NCBI GenBank assembly: GCA_009744235.1
Contig: WPHV01000009.1
Coordinates: 1-64,000 of the forward strand
DNA length: 64,000 nt
Reading direction: 5' to 3'
From: Gillisella vitis
GTDB taxonomy: Bacteria; Pseudomonadota; Alphaproteobacteria; Rhizobiales; Rhizobiaceae
Part shown: piece after piece, positions 20,114 to 28,217 of the stretch
Position numbering within the stretch: the stretch's first letter is position 1
How the letters are laid out: every line of letters begins with the position of its first letter
The notes under the pieces: model-generated
The model's database searches: none
Seen by the model: the letters and a program-made list of their open reading frames with translations, nothing else
What the model was told of the DNA's origin: nothing
Translations under genes and position numbers: made by a program

Positions 20114-20701
20114 GTGACCCATAGCGACCTGACCATTCTTGTCATCGATGAAAATGCCATCCGCGCCTCGATTATTGAGGAAGGGCTGCGGGAGGCAGGG
20201 CATCTGCATGTCACTGTTATCAATGAGGTCCAGGGTATTGCCCGCAGCATAGAAACGCTGGCGCCAGACGTGATCATCATCGACCTGGAAAACCCAAATC
20301 GCGATATGCTTGAACATCTGTTTCAACTGAGCCGCAGTGTCAGCCGGCCGATTGCGATGTTCGTTGACCGCGCCGATACGGAATCGATTGCCGCTGCCGT
20401 CGATGCCGGGGTTTCCGCCTATATCGTTGATGGCTTGCGCAAGGAGCGCGTCAAGCCGATCCTCGATATGGCCGTCATCCGGTTCCGGGCCTTTGAGCGG
20501 TTGCAGCGCGAATTGACGCAAGCCCGCACGGCGCTGGAAGAGCGCAAGGTGATCGAGCGGGCCAAGGGTATCTTGATGAAAATGCGCGGCCTTTCGGAAG
20601 AAGAGGCTTTCGCCCTGCTGCGGCAAAGCGCCATGAACGAGAAAAAGAAAATGGTGGAGATCGCTCAAAGCGTTGTCACCGCCGCCAGCCTTTTGATGTG
20701 A
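20114..20701 (+). CDS. nasT: nitrate response regulator NasT (ANTAR antiterminator)
   Basis: RNA-binding antiterminator of 195 aa. Residues about 1-120 form a receiver-like domain (ILVIDENAIRASIIEEGLRE, DVIIIDLENP) in which the usual switch lysine is replaced (SAYIVDG), so it is a pseudo-receiver. Residues about 128-190 form the ANTAR three-helix domain (ALEERKVIERAKGILMKMRG). The start is a GTG at 20114. NasS is encoded immediately downstream, overlapping or 11 bp apart. In the known system NasS holds NasT until nitrate or nitrite arrives, then NasT stabilises antiterminator hairpins; a matching leader lies before nrtA here. Confidence 0.92.
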   Translation: MTHSDLTILVIDENAIRASIIEEGLREAGHLHVTVINEVQGIARSIETLAPDVIIIDLENPNRDMLEHLFQLSRSVSRPIAMFVDRADTESIAAAVDAGVSAYIVDGLRKERVKPILDMAVIRFRAFERLQRELTQARTALEERKVIERAKGILMKMRGLSEEEAFALLRQSAMNEKKKMVEIAQSVVTAASLLM

Positions 20702-20712
20702 GGACGCCAGAC

Positions 20713-21984
20713 ATGACCGAGGCCGCCACACAGACGACCATTCGTTCCGCACCGGTCGCAGGCCGGACGGAAACCCGTCACCTGCGCGTCGGCTTCATTC
20801 CGCTAGTCGATGCCTCGGTGCTGATTGCAGCCGTTGAATTCGGCTTTGCAGCGCGCCATGGCCTGACCTTGGAACTGGTGAAAGACGTCTCCTGGGCCAA
20901 TCTCCGTGACCGGCTGGCCTTCCAGCAATTCGATGTCGCCCATATGCTATCGCCGATGCCGGTCGCCTCCATGCTCGGCCTCGGCTCCAACCCCTCCCCG
21001 ACCATTACTGCGTTTTCGCTGGGACAGGGTGGCAATGCGATCACTCTGTCGATCCGGCTGTTTCAGCGGATGGAGGAAACCGGTTTTGTTGCGGCGCAAG
21101 CGAGCGCGCTGGACAATGTCCGGGCGCTGGCCCGTGTGCTGGAGATCATGCGCGAACGCGGCGAGCCGATGCCAACCTTGGGCATGACCTATCCGTTTTC
21201 CTCGCATAATTACGAATTTCGCTATTGGCTGGCCGCTGGAGGCATCGATCCAGACCGCGACGTGAAGCTGGTCGTGGTGCCACCACCGCTCACCTCCGAT
21301 GCCTTGGCCGCAGGCGCCATCGATGGCTTTTGCGTTGGCGCGCCCTGGAACATGGTAGCCTCCGAGCGCGGCGTTGGCCGGATCGTCGCCGCCAAGCAGG
21401 ATATCTGGCCATCGGCCCCTGAAAAAGTGCTGGGCATGCGCCCGGATTGGGCGGCGGAAAACCAGGATACTGTTAACAGGTTGATCACCGCTCTCGATGA
21501 GGCTGCCCGCTGGTGTGACGCGCCAGACAACCGCGATGCGCTGGCCGAAATGCTCTCAGCACCACGCTATATCGGCGCGCCAGGCGACATCATCCGCCAT
21601 GTGCTGGGCGGCGTCTTCCATCTGGATGCAAAAGGCAATCGCCGGGTCATCGACCACTATTTCCGCTTCCATGCCGAGCAGGCAAACTATCCCCGCCCAA
21701 GCCAGGCCTTGTGGATCTATAGCCAGATGATCCGCTGGGGGCAGACGCGCTACGACGAAGCTGATGTGGAAAAAGCAGCCAGCGCCTTTCGCCCGGATAT
21801 CTACCGCGCCGCCCTTGGCCTGCCCAATCAGTTGGCACTAGACGATTTGCGGATAGAAGGACTGCGCGATGGAGACCGCTTCATCGATGGTTTCGTCTTC
21901 GATCCCGCCAAACTTGCCTCCTATCCAAAGCAGTTTCCGGTGCACGCCCCTCTTGCAGCATCTGCGAGACCAGACGAAATTTGA
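20713..21984 (+). CDS. nasS: nitrate sensor NasS (cytoplasmic NrtA-like protein)
   Basis: A 423-residue CmpA/NrtA family protein without a signal peptide, which distinguishes the sensor NasS from the exported NrtA. It carries the family blocks FDVAHMLSPMPVASML, RYWLAAGGIDPDRDVKLVVVPPP and IDGFCVGAPWN, shared with the NrtA encoded 400 bp downstream. The ATG at 20713 has GAGG about 9 bases upstream; a GTG at 20698 overlapping the nasT stop is the alternative. Expected to bind nitrate/nitrite and release NasT. Confidence 0.9.
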   Translation: MTEAATQTTIRSAPVAGRTETRHLRVGFIPLVDASVLIAAVEFGFAARHGLTLELVKDVSWANLRDRLAFQQFDVAHMLSPMPVASMLGLGSNPSPTITAFSLGQGGNAITLSIRLFQRMEETGFVAAQASALDNVRALARVLEIMRERGEPMPTLGMTYPFSSHNYEFRYWLAAGGIDPDRDVKLVVVPPPLTSDALAAGAIDGFCVGAPWNMVASERGVGRIVAAKQDIWPSAPEKVLGMRPDWAAENQDTVNRLITALDEAARWCDAPDNRDALAEMLSAPRYIGAPGDIIRHVLGGVFHLDAKGNRRVIDHYFRFHAEQANYPRPSQALWIYSQMIRWGQTRYDEADVEKAASAFRPDIYRAALGLPNQLALDDLRIEGLRDGDRFIDGFVFDPAKLASYPKQFPVHAPLAASARPDEI

Positions 21985-22204
21985 ACGGATTTCGGGCAGT
22001 TTTTTCGCCAAGTAAATAAGCACTGCGCAATAATTAGACGAGAACCACGACGGATTTTCGATTAGCCTCCGTTAAGGTTCCATCGACGTCCAAAAATCCA
22101 TGCCTTTCGCCTGAATTTTTTATCTATTAAATTTCAATAGATTAATCTCTTATTTCGCATCTCACCCGAGCAATGCCGTTCTTCTCGCTAGATTTTTATA
22201 AAAC

Positions 22205-22220
22205 TGGCACAGGCTTTGCT
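22205..22220 (+). promoter_or_regulatory. sigma-54 (-24/-12) promoter of the nitrate operon
   Basis: TGGCACAGGCTTTGCT matches the sigma-54 consensus, with the invariant GG (22206-22207) and GC (22217-22218) separated by 10 bases. The predicted start at about 22230 falls right before the first leader hairpin. NtrC activation is expected; I did not find a convincing NtrC site upstream. Confidence 0.8.
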
Positions 22221-22229
22221 TCTGTATAT

Positions 22230-22392
22230 TTGCGTGGTCAACGGCGACCGACGCGAAATAGCGCAGACACTGCGCTTTCCCTGAGACATCGACGTCGCAA
22301 GGTTTTTGAGCGGACACCTCCCGGTTCGCGCAGGAATCTTCGCGGCGTTTTTTTTGCGTTTTGCCCTTTTGCCCGCCCGACAGGAGCCAGTC
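22230..22392 (+). promoter_or_regulatory. NasT-responsive leader with antiterminator and terminator
   Basis: Hairpin P1 (22232-22254) has stem GCGTGGTC/GACC-g-ACGC and hexaloop AACGGC. Hairpin P2 (22285-22296) has hexaloop ATCGAC. Both loops have A at position 1 and G at position 4, the ANTAR recognition pattern. The P2 3' side overlaps arm ACGTCGC (22292-22298), which pairs with GCGGCGT (22342-22348) directly before a run of eight T: a terminator exclusive with P2. NasT binding should therefore allow read-through into nrtA. A separate hairpin AGCGCAG-ACA-CTGCGCT lies between P1 and P2. The P2 stem is short. Confidence 0.75.
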
Positions 22393-23691
22393 ATGACCCG
22401 CATCGCCCATCACGCTATCAATCGCCGTTCCATTCTCAAGGCAACAGGTGCGGCCGCCACGCTTGCCGCCGCCCGCATCCTTTTGCCAACAGGCGCGCTG
22501 GCAGCCACCGCCACGCCGGAAGTCAGTGGCGCCAAACTTGGCTTCATCGCCCTGACAGATGCCGCCCCCTTGATCATCGCGCAGGAAAAAGGCCTGTTTG
22601 CAAAATATGGCATGACCGGTGTGGAAGTGTCGAAGCAGGCCTCCTGGGGTGCGACCCGCGATAACCTCGTGTTGGGCGGCGCATCCAATGGCATTGACGG
22701 CGCTCATATCCTCACTCCGATGCCGTATCTGATGCAAACCGGCAAAGTCACGCAAAACAATGTGCCGGTGCCGATGTCGATCCTTGCCCGCCTTAATCTC
22801 GACAGCCAGGGCATTTCAGTCGCCAAGGAATATGCAGAAACCGGCGTCGCTCTTGACGCCGCCAAGTTGAAGGACGCCTTTGCCGCCAAGAAAGCCAAGA
22901 CCGGCGAAGTCAAGGTGGCGATGACCTTTCCGGGTGGCACCCATGATCTGTGGATTCGCTACTGGCTTGCCGCTGGCGGCATCAATCCCGACAAGGACGT
23001 CTCGACCATCGTCGTGCCGCCACCGCAGATGGTCGCCAATATGAAAGTCGGCTCCATGGACGCCTTCTGCGTCGGTGAACCCTGGAACGAGCAATTGGTC
23101 AACCAGGGCATCGGCTTTACCGCCTGTAGCACCGGCGAGCTTTGGAAGGGCCATCCTGAAAAAGCCTTCTCGATGCGCACCGACTGGGTGGAAAAGAACC
23201 CCAATGCCACCAAGGCGCTGATGATGGCGATCATGGAAGCGCAGATCTGGTGCGATAGCATGGAGAACAAGGCCGAAATGGCCGATATTCTCGGCAAGCG
23301 CCAATGGTTCAACGTGCCACCGAAGGATGTGCTTGGCAGGCTGAAGGGCAATATCAATTACGGCAATGGCCGCATGGTGGAAAACACCGGCTTGCAGATG
23401 AAATTCTGGCAGGACCATGCCTCCTACCCGTTCAAGAGCCATGACCTGTGGTTCCTCACCGAAAATATCCGCTGGGGCAAGTTTGCCGCCGATCTCGACA
23501 TGAAAGCGCTGGTGGACAAGGTCAACCGGGAAGACATCTGGCGCGCTGCCGCCAAGGATCTGTCGGTGGCCAGCGCCGATATTCCGGCATCCACCTCACG
23601 CGGCAAGGAAACCTTCTTTGACGGCAAGGTCTTCGACCCTGAAAACCCCAAAGCCTATCTCGACAGCCTGACCATCAAGGCTACGGCGTGA
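22393..23691 (+). CDS. nrtA: nitrate ABC transporter substrate-binding protein NrtA (Tat-exported)
   Basis: Periplasmic nitrate-binding protein of 432 aa. The N-terminus has a twin-arginine-type signal (NRRSILKATGAAATLAAARI). The mature part has the CmpA/NrtA blocks GAHILTPMPYLMQTG, RYWLAAGGINPDKDV, VVPPPQMVANM and DAFCVGEPWNEQLV. The ATG at 22393 follows an AGGAG and is fixed by the signal sequence. First gene of the operon behind the sigma-54 promoter and the NasT leader; nrtB follows after 23 bp. Confidence 0.93.
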   Translation: MTRIAHHAINRRSILKATGAAATLAAARILLPTGALAATATPEVSGAKLGFIALTDAAPLIIAQEKGLFAKYGMTGVEVSKQASWGATRDNLVLGGASNGIDGAHILTPMPYLMQTGKVTQNNVPVPMSILARLNLDSQGISVAKEYAETGVALDAAKLKDAFAAKKAKTGEVKVAMTFPGGTHDLWIRYWLAAGGINPDKDVSTIVVPPPQMVANMKVGSMDAFCVGEPWNEQLVNQGIGFTACSTGELWKGHPEKAFSMRTDWVEKNPNATKALMMAIMEAQIWCDSMENKAEMADILGKRQWFNVPPKDVLGRLKGNINYGNGRMVENTGLQMKFWQDHASYPFKSHDLWFLTENIRWGKFAADLDMKALVDKVNREDIWRAAAKDLSVASADIPASTSRGKETFFDGKVFDPENPKAYLDSLTIKATA

Positions 23692-23714
23692 CCGCGCGCA
23701 ACAGGAGAAAGCTC

Positions 23715-24608
23715 ATGTCCGCAAGTCTTCGCAAAGCAGAACCCGCAGCCCTTTCTACTCCACAATCGGTTGGCACTGTTGTCACCATGGCGCGCCGTCC
23801 CACCCGCAGGTTCAACAGTCAGCGCATCGGCGCAAATGTGTTGCGCAATGTCGTGCCACCCTTCGTGGTTCTCGCCATCCTGCTCGGCATCTGGCAGATC
23901 GCCTGTTCTCATGCAGGCGCAACCTTGCCGCCGCCAAGCCAGGTCTGGGAAGAAGCCCATGACCTGATCACCGCCCCGTTCTTCAACAATGGGCCGCAGG
24001 ATATCGGTCTTGGCCTGCGCGTTCTGGTGTCGCTGGAGCGGGTGGCAATCGGCTTCGGGCTGGCCGCCATTGTCGGCGTCTTTCTCGGTGCGGTGGTCGG
24101 CCAGAGCATCTGGGCCATGCGCGGCCTTGACCCGATCTTCCAGATCTTGCGTACCGTGCCGCCGCTTGCCTGGTTGCCTCTGTCACTCGCGGCCTTCCAG
24201 AACTCCAATCCCTCGGCGATTTTCGTGATCTTCATCACCTCGATCTGGCCAGTGATCATCAACACTGCCGTTGGCGTGCGCAATATTCCCGACGATTACC
24301 GCAATGTGGCCCGCGTGCTGCGGCTCAACCCGCTGGAATTCTTCATCCGCATCATGGTGCCTGCCGCTGCCCCTTACATCTTTACCGGGCTTCGCATCGG
24401 CGTCGGCCTGTCGTGGCTGGCCATCGTTGCCGCTGAAATGCTGACTGGCGGCGTCGGCATCGGCTTCTTCATCTGGGATGCGTGGAACTCCTCGCGGCTC
24501 TCCGACATCATCGTGGCGCTTGCCTATATCGGCGTGACCGGCTTTGTCCTCGACAAGCTCGTCGCTCTCCTTGGCAGTGTCATCACCCGTGGCACCACGA
24601 AAAACTAA
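23715..24608 (+). CDS. nrtB: nitrate ABC transporter permease NrtB
   Basis: Inner-membrane permease of 297 aa with about six membrane segments in the BPD-transport fold. The EAA loop is visible around RNVARVLRLNPLEFFIRIMVP and AAEMLTGGVGIGFFIWDAWN is typical of NrtB/SsuC. The ATG at 23715 follows AGGAG and is preferred to 23688, which overlaps the nrtA stop. It works with NrtA and the ATPase that follows 12 bp downstream. Confidence 0.92.
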   Translation: MSASLRKAEPAALSTPQSVGTVVTMARRPTRRFNSQRIGANVLRNVVPPFVVLAILLGIWQIACSHAGATLPPPSQVWEEAHDLITAPFFNNGPQDIGLGLRVLVSLERVAIGFGLAAIVGVFLGAVVGQSIWAMRGLDPIFQILRTVPPLAWLPLSLAAFQNSNPSAIFVIFITSIWPVIINTAVGVRNIPDDYRNVARVLRLNPLEFFIRIMVPAAAPYIFTGLRIGVGLSWLAIVAAEMLTGGVGIGFFIWDAWNSSRLSDIIVALAYIGVTGFVLDKLVALLGSVITRGTTKN

Positions 24609-24620
24609 GGGGAAATCGTG

Positions 24621-25418
24621 ATGAACGCTTATCTCAAAATCGACCATATCGACAAAAGCTTCGAACGATCAGGCACAAAGACCGAGGTATTGAAGGATGT
24701 CTCCCTTTCCATCGGTAAGGGCGAGTTCGTGTCGATCATCGGCCATTCCGGCTGCGGCAAGTCTACGCTGCTGAACCTGATTGCCGGGCTGACCCGCGTG
24801 ACCGCAGGCGCGATCCTACTGGAAAACACCGAGGTCAACGCGCCGGGGCCGGAACGGGCCGTGGTGTTTCAGAACCATTCCCTGCTGCCGTGGCTGACGG
24901 TGTATGAAAATGTCAATCTCGCCGTCTCCAAGGTGTTTGCGGGCCGCAAGACCAAGGCCGAAAAGCATGACTGGGTGATGCGCAATCTCGATCTCGTGCA
25001 GATGGGTCATGCAAAAGACAAGCGTCCCTCGGAGATCTCAGGCGGCATGAAACAGCGGGTCGGCATTGCCCGGGCGCTGGCCATGGAGCCGAAAATCCTG
25101 CTGCTGGACGAGCCTTTCGGAGCACTGGACGCGCTGACCCGCGCTCATTTGCAGGACGCCGTGATGGAAATCCATGCGCGCCTCGGCAATACGATGATCA
25201 TGATTACCCACGATGTCGATGAGGCCGTGCTGCTCTCCGACCGGATCGTGATGATGACCAACGGCCCCGCCGCAAAGATCGGTGAAGTGCTTGACGTGCC
25301 GATCCCCCGTGTCCGCGACCGTATCGCATTGGCCGGAGACCGGACCTATCTCAAATCCCGCGAAGCCGTGTTGAAGTTCCTCTACGAACGTCACCGCTTC
25401 GTCGAAGCCGCGGAGTAA
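24621..25418 (+). CDS. nrtC: nitrate ABC transporter ATP-binding protein
   Basis: ATPase of 265 aa that powers nitrate import. Walker [11 protein letters not shown]-loop FQNHSLLPW, signature ISGGMKQRV, Walker [10 protein letters not shown] and H-loop MITHDVDEA are all intact. It is a single-domain ATPase without the NrtA-like C-terminal sensor found in cyanobacterial NrtC, so by that standard it could equally be called nrtD. Start ATG at 24621 after AGGGGA; nirB follows 6 bp later. Confidence 0.92.
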   Translation: MNAYLKIDHIDKSFERSGTKTEVLKDVSLSIGKGEFVSIIGHSGCGKSTLLNLIAGLTRVTAGAILLENTEVNAPGPERAVVFQNHSLLPWLTVYENVNLAVSKVFAGRKTKAEKHDWVMRNLDLVQMGHAKDKRPSEISGGMKQRVGIARALAMEPKILLLDEPFGALDALTRAHLQDAVMEIHARLGNTMIMITHDVDEAVLLSDRIVMMTNGPAAKIGEVLDVPIPRVRDRIALAGDRTYLKSREAVLKFLYERHRFVEAAE

Positions 25419-25424
25419 GTCATT

Positions 25425-27872
25425 ATGGCGGAAAAACTGGTTATTATCGGCAATGGCATGGCGCCGGGCCGGATGCTGGAAGAGCTGTTTGAAAAAGCAC
25501 CCGGCCTTTATGACCTCACCGTTTTCAATGCCGAGCCGCGCGTCAATTACGACCGCATCATGCTCTCGCCGGTGCTGTCGGGCGAAAAGGCCTATGAAGA
25601 CATCATCATCCATAACGATCAATGGTATGAAACCCATGGTGTGACCCTGCATCGCGGTGCGAAAGTCTCCGGCATCGACCGGCAGGCAAAAACCGTGACC
25701 TCGGAAAACGGCATCACCGCCGCCTATGACAAGCTGGTGATCGCCACCGGTTCCCTGCCCTTCATCATTCCGGTCCCCGGCCATCAACTGCCCGGCGTGC
25801 TCGCCTATCGCGATCTCGATGATGTCGAAAAAATGCTGGAGATCAGCAAGGGCCAGGGCCGGGCCATCATCATCGGCGCGGGGTTGCTGGGGCTTGAAGC
25901 CGCCTATGGCTTGAAGCGCCAGGGCATGGAAGTCACCGTCATTCACCTAATGCCGACCATCATGGAGCGCCAGCTCGACCCTGCTGCCGCCTATCTTCTG
26001 GAAAAGGCGTTGAGCGAACGGGGCATCGAGATCATCACCAAGGCCAATACCAAGGCGATCCTCGGCACAGACAAAGTCGAAGGCATTGAGTTGGAAGACG
26101 GTCGGGTGATTTCAGGCGACATGGTGGTGATGGCGGTTGGTATCCGCCCGGCTTCACAGTTGGCCAAGGATGCCGGTCTTGCCGTTAATCGTGGCATTGT
26201 TGTCGATGACGGCATGCAGACGTCGGACGCTTCGATCTTTGCACTTGGCGAATGCGCTGAACATCGCGGCATGTGCTACGGTCTGGTCGCGCCGCTCTAT
26301 GAAAGCGCGCGGGTGCTGGCCGATAGGCTGACCGGCGGTCATGCCGAATATCACGGCTCCGTCGTCAATACCAAGCTGAAGGTCACCGGCATCAACCTGT
26401 TTTCAGCTGGTGACTTTGCAGAAGCCCCGGACCGCGAAGAAATCGTGCTGCGCGATGCCTCGTCCGGCATCTACAAACGGCTGGTGCTGAAGGATAACCG
26501 GATTATCGGCGCCGTGCTTTACGGCGAAACCGGTGATGGCTCTTGGTTCTTCGATTTGATGAAGCGCGGCACTGATATTTCGCAGATGCGCGACACGCTT
26601 ATTTTCGGCCAGTCCTACCAGGGGGGTACACCGCTGGACCCTATGGCGGCCGTTGCAGCCTTGCCGGATGATGCGGAAATCTGCGGCTGCAACGGCGTCT
26701 GCAAGGGCAAGATCGTCTCGACCATTACCGGCAAAGGCCTGACCTCACTGGATGAGGTGCGCGCCCATACGAAAGCTTCCGCCTCCTGCGGCAATTGCAC
26801 CGGTCTTGTCGAGCAGGTCATGGCGCTGACGCTGGGTGATGCTTATAACCCAAAGGCCGTCACGCCGATCTGCGCCTGCACCGACCTTGGCCATGACGAC
26901 GTGCGCCGGTTGATCAAGGCCAAGGGCTTGAAGACCATCCCCGCCGTCATGCAGGAACTGGAATGGAAGAGCTCCTGCGGCTGCGCCAAATGCCGCCCGG
27001 CACTCAACTATTACCTCGTCTGCGATTGGCCAGATGAATATGCCGATGACTACCAGTCGAGGTTCATCAATGAGCGTGTCCACGCCAATATTCAGAAGGA
27101 CGGCACCTATTCGGTCGTACCGCGCATGTGGGGCGGCGTCACCAATGCCGCCGAACTGCGCGCCATTGCCGATGTGGTCGACAAGTTCGAAATTCCCATG
27201 GTCAAGGTCACCGGCGGCCAGCGCATCGACCTGCTGGGCATCGAAAAGGAAGACTTGCCCGCCGTTTGGGCCGATCTTGGCAAGGCAGGCTTCGTCTCCG
27301 GCCAGGCCTATGCCAAGGGTCTGCGCACCGTAAAGACCTGCGTCGGCTCCGACTGGTGCCGGTTCGGCACGCAGGATTCCACCGGGTTTGGTATCAAGCT
27401 TGAAAAATTCATGTGGGGCTCCTGGACACCCGCCAAGTTGAAACTGGCCGTTTCCGGCTGTCCTCGCAACTGCGCTGAAGCGACCTGCAAGGATATCGGC
27501 GTCATCTGCGTCGATTCAGGATTTGAAATCCATTTTGCCGGAGCAGCCGGTCTCGACATCAAGGGCACCGATGTTCTGGGTCTGGTCAAAACCGAGGAAG
27601 AAGCCCTGGAGCATATCGTTGCGCTGACCCAGATGTACCGCGAACAGGGCCGCTATCTGGAGCGGATCTACAAATGGGCAAAACGCATTGGCCATGATGA
27701 GGTACGCCGCCAGATCATGGAGGATGAAACCAAGCGCAAGGCTTATTTCGAACGCTTCGTTTTCAGCCAAAAATTCGCCCAGGTCGATCCCTGGTCGGAG
27801 CGCGTTTCCGGCAAGGACAAGCATGAGTTCAAGCCGATGGCCACCATCGGTTACACCCAGGCAGCGGAGTGA
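25425..27872 (+). CDS. nirB: assimilatory nitrite reductase large subunit NirB
   Basis: NAD(P)H-dependent nitrite reductase of 815 aa producing ammonium. In order: FAD motif IIGNGMAPGRM, NAD(P) motif IIIGAGLLGLEAAYG, a BFD-like [2Fe-2S] region (CGCNGVCKG...SCGNCTG near 420-460), a second cysteine cluster (CACTDLG...SSCGCAKCRP near 485-525), the ferredoxin-like half domain, and the sirohaem/[4Fe-4S] cysteines TCVGSDWC and SGCPRNCAEATC. NirD follows 4 bp downstream, and the sirohaem synthase is in the same operon. Confidence 0.96.
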   Translation: MAEKLVIIGNGMAPGRMLEELFEKAPGLYDLTVFNAEPRVNYDRIMLSPVLSGEKAYEDIIIHNDQWYETHGVTLHRGAKVSGIDRQAKTVTSENGITAAYDKLVIATGSLPFIIPVPGHQLPGVLAYRDLDDVEKMLEISKGQGRAIIIGAGLLGLEAAYGLKRQGMEVTVIHLMPTIMERQLDPAAAYLLEKALSERGIEIITKANTKAILGTDKVEGIELEDGRVISGDMVVMAVGIRPASQLAKDAGLAVNRGIVVDDGMQTSDASIFALGECAEHRGMCYGLVAPLYESARVLADRLTGGHAEYHGSVVNTKLKVTGINLFSAGDFAEAPDREEIVLRDASSGIYKRLVLKDNRIIGAVLYGETGDGSWFFDLMKRGTDISQMRDTLIFGQSYQGGTPLDPMAAVAALPDDAEICGCNGVCKGKIVSTITGKGLTSLDEVRAHTKASASCGNCTGLVEQVMALTLGDAYNPKAVTPICACTDLGHDDVRRLIKAKGLKTIPAVMQELEWKSSCGCAKCRPALNYYLVCDWPDEYADDYQSRFINERVHANIQKDGTYSVVPRMWGGVTNAAELRAIADVVDKFEIPMVKVTGGQRIDLLGIEKEDLPAVWADLGKAGFVSGQAYAKGLRTVKTCVGSDWCRFGTQDSTGFGIKLEKFMWGSWTPAKLKLAVSGCPRNCAEATCKDIGVICVDSGFEIHFAGAAGLDIKGTDVLGLVKTEEEALEHIVALTQMYREQGRYLERIYKWAKRIGHDEVRRQIMEDETKRKAYFERFVFSQKFAQVDPWSERVSGKDKHEFKPMATIGYTQAAE

Positions 27873-27876
27873 GATC

Positions 27877-28212
27877 ATGGATCAGAACTGGACCTCTATC
27901 GGCCATATCGATGACATTCCGCTGCGTGGCGCGCGCTGCGTAAAAACCCCGCAAGGCAAGATCGCGGTGTTTCGCACCGCCGAAAACGAGGTCTTCGCCA
28001 TCGAGGACCATTGCCCGCACAAGGGTGGCCCGCTCAGCCAGGGCATCGTCCACGGCAAAGCAGTCACCTGCCCGCTGCACAATTGGGTAATTTCGCTAGA
28101 AAGCGGCAAGGCGCTGGGTGCCGATGAGGGAGCCGTGCGCACGATTGCGGTTCGCAATATCGACGGCGTGCTCTCCATTGCCATGGAAAGCCTGTTGCAG
28201 GCAGCGGAGTGA
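27877..28212 (+). CDS. nirD: nitrite reductase small subunit NirD
   Basis: Rieske-fold subunit of 111 aa paired with NirB. It retains a Rieske-like pattern with CPHKGGPLSQG and CPLHNWVISLESG, so both the C-x-H-like and C-x2-H-like motifs are visible; many NirD proteins have lost cluster ligands, and here Cys/His are present at both places (EDHCPHKG, CPLHNW). The start at 27877 lies just after the nirB stop, and the end overlaps the start region of nasA. Confidence 0.92.
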   Translation: MDQNWTSIGHIDDIPLRGARCVKTPQGKIAVFRTAENEVFAIEDHCPHKGGPLSQGIVHGKAVTCPLHNWVISLESGKALGADEGAVRTIAVRNIDGVLSIAMESLLQAAE

Positions 28213-28217
28213 GCATC

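Noticed and set aside
22260..22276. Hairpin AGCGCAG-ACA-CTGCGCT as the second NasT hairpin
   Set aside because: Strong stem but a triloop without the A1/G4 hexaloop, and it does not overlap the terminator; 22285-22296 fits better.
22173..22664. 163-aa open frame across the nrtA leader
   Set aside because: Overlaps the sigma-54 promoter, leader hairpins and nrtA in another frame; translation looks non-coding.
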